A stretch of DNA of 64,000 nucleotides, taken from assembly GCA_949752795.1 (NCBI GenBank), contig OX457056.1:98540942-98604941 (forward strand), written 5' to 3'. The stretch is from Hyperoodon ampullatus (Eukaryota > Chordata > Mammalia > Artiodactyla > Ziphiidae). Below, piece after piece: positions 61,755 through 64,000 of this stretch. The position numbers and the translations under genes were made by a program. The notes beneath the pieces were generated by a model. The model ran no database searches, had not been told where the DNA came from, and worked only from the letters and a program-made list of their open reading frames with translations. Each line of letters opens with the position of its first letter. Position 1 is the first letter of the stretch.

Positions 61755-61953
61755 GGCCTTCCCTGGTGGTCCAGTGATTAAGACTTCACCTTCCAATGCA
61801 GGGGGTGGTTTGATCACTGGTTGGGGAGCTAAGATCCCACATGACTCATGGCCAAAAAACAAAAATATATTAAAAAAAATAAAAAAAAACAAACAAACAA
61901 GCAAAAAACAAAAGCAATGTTGTAACAAATTCAATAAAGACTTAAAAAAATAA
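61755..61953 (+). mobile_element. CHR-1-like tRNA-derived SINE with 'caataaagactt' end (SINE 3)
   Basis: Starts 'ggccttccctggtggtccag'. The head continues with 'ttccaatgcaggg' and 'ctaagatcccacatgac', then an A-rich middle and a unique end 'gtaacaaattcaataaagac'. It is flanked by 15-bp exact TSDs. The end differs from both other SINE types here. The B box is degraded ('ggtttgatcac'), which fits an older, inactive copy. Confidence 0.88.
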
Positions 61954-61968
61954 TAAAGTCTTAACTCA
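61954..61968. repeat. Target-site duplication, right copy (SINE 3)
   Basis: Exact copy of 61740-61754. Confidence 0.92.
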
Positions 61969-62806
61969 AGTCTGGGTCAGGTAAGGGACAAGAATGTTTC
62001 TATGACCTCCTGAAATTAAACCCTTGTATCCTCTATCCATGGAACTCAGACCTGAAAATAAAACCTTATTCCACAAGTGAATGAATTATAATGCGAATTA
62101 CATTTCTGTTATCATGGGTGTCTTTTGTTTAACTTAGAACATCGATCTGGAAGAATAGGGTCCCTCAAAAATGGTAAGGATCTTTATGAGCATATCCTGA
62201 TGAAGCTGGAGACTGCAAACCTATATATTATCCTGAGATCCTTTTACCGTTATAAGTAGATGTTCCTCCCTTATGAAGAGGTTGGTATCCTTTTGCTTGA
62301 ATAACCTGTAACAGCCTCCTCTGAAGCATTTGACTTACATGGAACTACTGAAACTCCTTAATAACTACCACATCATCTCCCATTGCTTCTGAACTCATAA
62401 TCAGATTCAAGTCCTGGTAGGCCAGAAAGGGTAAACCCAAAAGTGTACCACATGAGAAAGTACAGTAAGTATCAAAAAAAAGTAAAATTTATGCTAACGT
62501 TATCAGCAGAAATTTTGAGAACATTTGTAAGAATATGTTCTAACATTATTGGAACATAGTGGAATGAAGATAATGTTAGACTGGGCTGAATTCTTTTTCA
62601 TGAGTGCACTAAGCAGAGATTCTGGATTCCACGTACTATCATGTTGGGCTGAGAAAGGTTTTAGCATTGTTCTTAGTTAACTGAAATAAAAACCCAAAGA
62701 TGGCCTACACCAACAGAGCTGAAGTACTAGAATTTTCTTGGTATATTATGCAGGAATGTATTTAAAGGCTTAGGATGTTTTAAATGCTAGAATGAATTAA
62801 TCATAT
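61969..62806. other. Intergenic DNA with no supported gene
   Basis: Non-coding sequence, no recognised repeat. Confidence 0.45.
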
Positions 62807-62821
62807 AAGACTTATTCATAG
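62807..62821. repeat. Target-site duplication, left copy (SINE 4)
   Basis: aagacttattcatag, repeated at 63205-63219. The last g may belong to the SINE's first base. Confidence 0.9.
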
Positions 62822-63204
62822 GGACTTCCCTGGTGGCACAGGGGTTAAGAATCCGCCTGCCAATGCAGAATGCAGGAGACAAGGGTTCAAGCCCTGGTCT
62901 GGGAAGATCCTACATGCCGCAGAACAACTAAGCCAATGTGCCCCACCTACTAAGCCTGTGCTCTAGAGCCTGTGAAGCACAACTACTGAGCCTGTGTGCC
63001 ACAACTACTGAAGCCCGCATGCCCTAGAGCCAGTGCTCTGCAACAAGAGAAGCCACTGCAATGAGAAGCCTGTGCACCACAACGAAGAGTAACCCCCACT
63101 CACCTCAACTATAGAAAGCCCCAGAGAGGCAAAGAAGACCCAACGCAGCCAAAAATAAATAAATTAAAAGAAAAAACAAAACACTCATTTAAAAAAAAAA
63201 AAAA
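62821..63204 (+). mobile_element. CHR-type tRNA-derived SINE, long form (SINE 4)
   Basis: Long-form copy of about 380 bp including tail, starting 'gggacttccctggtggcaca'. The B box is GGTTCAAGCCC (62884-62894). The long 'caactactgagcctg' body is present, with an 'aaaataaataaattaaaag' tail and a final A16. TSDs are 15 bp. A 7-bp tandem duplication (aatgcag at 62862-62868 and 62869-62875) lies between the A- and B-box regions. Confidence 0.95.
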
Positions 63205-63219
63205 AAGACTTATTCATAG
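63205..63219. repeat. Target-site duplication, right copy (SINE 4)
   Basis: Exact copy of 62807-62821. Confidence 0.9.
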
Positions 63220-63499
63220 ACACTCCAACTCCATATTAACCACTGAGAGAGTACAAAGGATGATCCCCTCACCAAGACCGTAAGAAACACACACTGAGAG
63301 AAACCACAGAAAAGAGCACATTGGTGTCCATTCCTTGTACACAGAAGCTAGAGAAGTTGCAGGCTCTGCTCAGAGGTTTGTGCAGAGCCAGGTGCTGTTG
63401 CAATGAACACACATCACCACTGATCTGCTAGCTCTTCTTGTTGCCACAGAACAGCAGTCAAGCTAGCAGTTCCTCCAGCTCCCACTGCATGATATCATT
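63220..63499. other. Intergenic DNA with no supported gene
   Basis: Balanced-composition sequence between SINE 4 and the next L1. No recognised feature. Confidence 0.4.
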
Positions 63500-64000
63500 C
63501 AAAAAAGGGAGATAACTCAAATTGATAAAATTAGAAATGAAAAGGAATTTACAACTGATACCATGGAAATTCAAAGCATCATAAAAGAGTACTATAAGCA
63601 ACTATATGCCAATAAAATGGACAACCTGGAAGAAATGGACAAATTCTTAGAAAGATACAACCTTCTAAGACTGAACCAGGAAGAAATAGAAAATATGAAC
63701 AGACAAATCACAAGTAATGAAATTGAAACTGTGATTAAAAATCTTCCAACAAACAAAAGTCCGGGATGAGAAGGTTTAACAGGTGAATTCTACCAAATAT
63801 TTAAAGAAGAGATAACACCTATCCTTCTCAAACTCTTCCAAAAAATCACAGAGGAAGGAACATTCCCAAACTCATTTTTCGAGGCCACCATTACCCTGAT
63901 ACCAAAACCAGGCAAAGATTTCACAGAAAAAGAAAATTACAGGCCAATATCACTGATGAATATAGACTAAAAAATGCTCAACAAAATATTACCAAACAGA
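63500..64000 (+). pseudogene. L1 ORF2 fragment, runs off window (L1-F)
   Basis: The sequence enters ORF2 abruptly in the linker before RT (equivalent of [11 protein letters not shown]). A 68-codon frame at 63563-63769 follows, containing [21 protein letters not shown] and ending at NKSPG, where a stop (tga at 63767-63769) replaces the P-D-G-F part of the motif. Homology continues to 64000 ('ctcatttttcgaggccacca'). Because the start lies within ORF2, this copy is 5'-truncated. The rest is outside the window. Confidence 0.88.

Overview
The window reads as repeat-dense, AT-rich intergenic DNA from a mammalian nuclear genome, most probably a cetacean. The order comes from the youngest repeats. 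The LINE-1 (L1) copies have the 3' UTR typical of cetartiodactyls. Four tRNA-derived SINEs of the CHR type carry the long 'cttccctggtgg' head and the 'caactactgagcc' body seen in whales and dolphins. I found no host protein-coding exon, rRNA gene or functional tRNA gene. Every longer reading frame falls in a transposable element, in low-complexity DNA, or is a short chance frame.

Layout. 1-5871: L1 on the + strand, its 5' end cut off by the window. 5872-13435: old sequence with MIR, L3/CR1 and L2 remnants. 13436-13955: young 5'-truncated L1 on the - strand with a 15-bp target-site duplication (TSD). 15026-16140: a GATA/TATC microsatellite, a roughly 58-bp degenerate tandem array and a four-run G tract. 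17324-19148: a young - strand L1 that appears to have carried about 710 bp of 3'-flanking DNA with it (3' transduction), bounded by a 16-bp TSD. 19861-21060: old L1M. 22730-24110: MIR, then L2 split by a CHR SINE. 26110-29320: a degraded class III (ERVL-like) provirus interrupted by an unrelated LTR. 30745-32575: old L1 3' end, L2, a purine tract and another old repeat. 33385-33885: LTR-like remnant. 34119-41083: near full-length - strand L1 lacking its 3' UTR. 43728-50540: full-length + strand L1 with a 10-bp TSD. 51690-53160: L2 and hAT-like remnants. 53340-58830: one ancient - strand L1M split by at least four later insertions. 61093-61191: a 20-bp minisatellite. 61741-63219: two more CHR-type SINEs. 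63500-64000: another L1, running off the end.

Nothing here acts as a host pathway. The content is a layered record of retrotransposition: old L2, MIR, L3 and L1M layers, then ERV/LTR and hAT insertions, then CHR SINEs and cetartiodactyl L1s mobilised by the L1 machinery. The long L1s (1-5871, 34119-41083, 43728-50540) all carry stops and frameshifts, so I judge them immobile today. The strongest unusual signal is the 3' transduction at 17324-19148, which should allow its source L1 to be located elsewhere in the genome.
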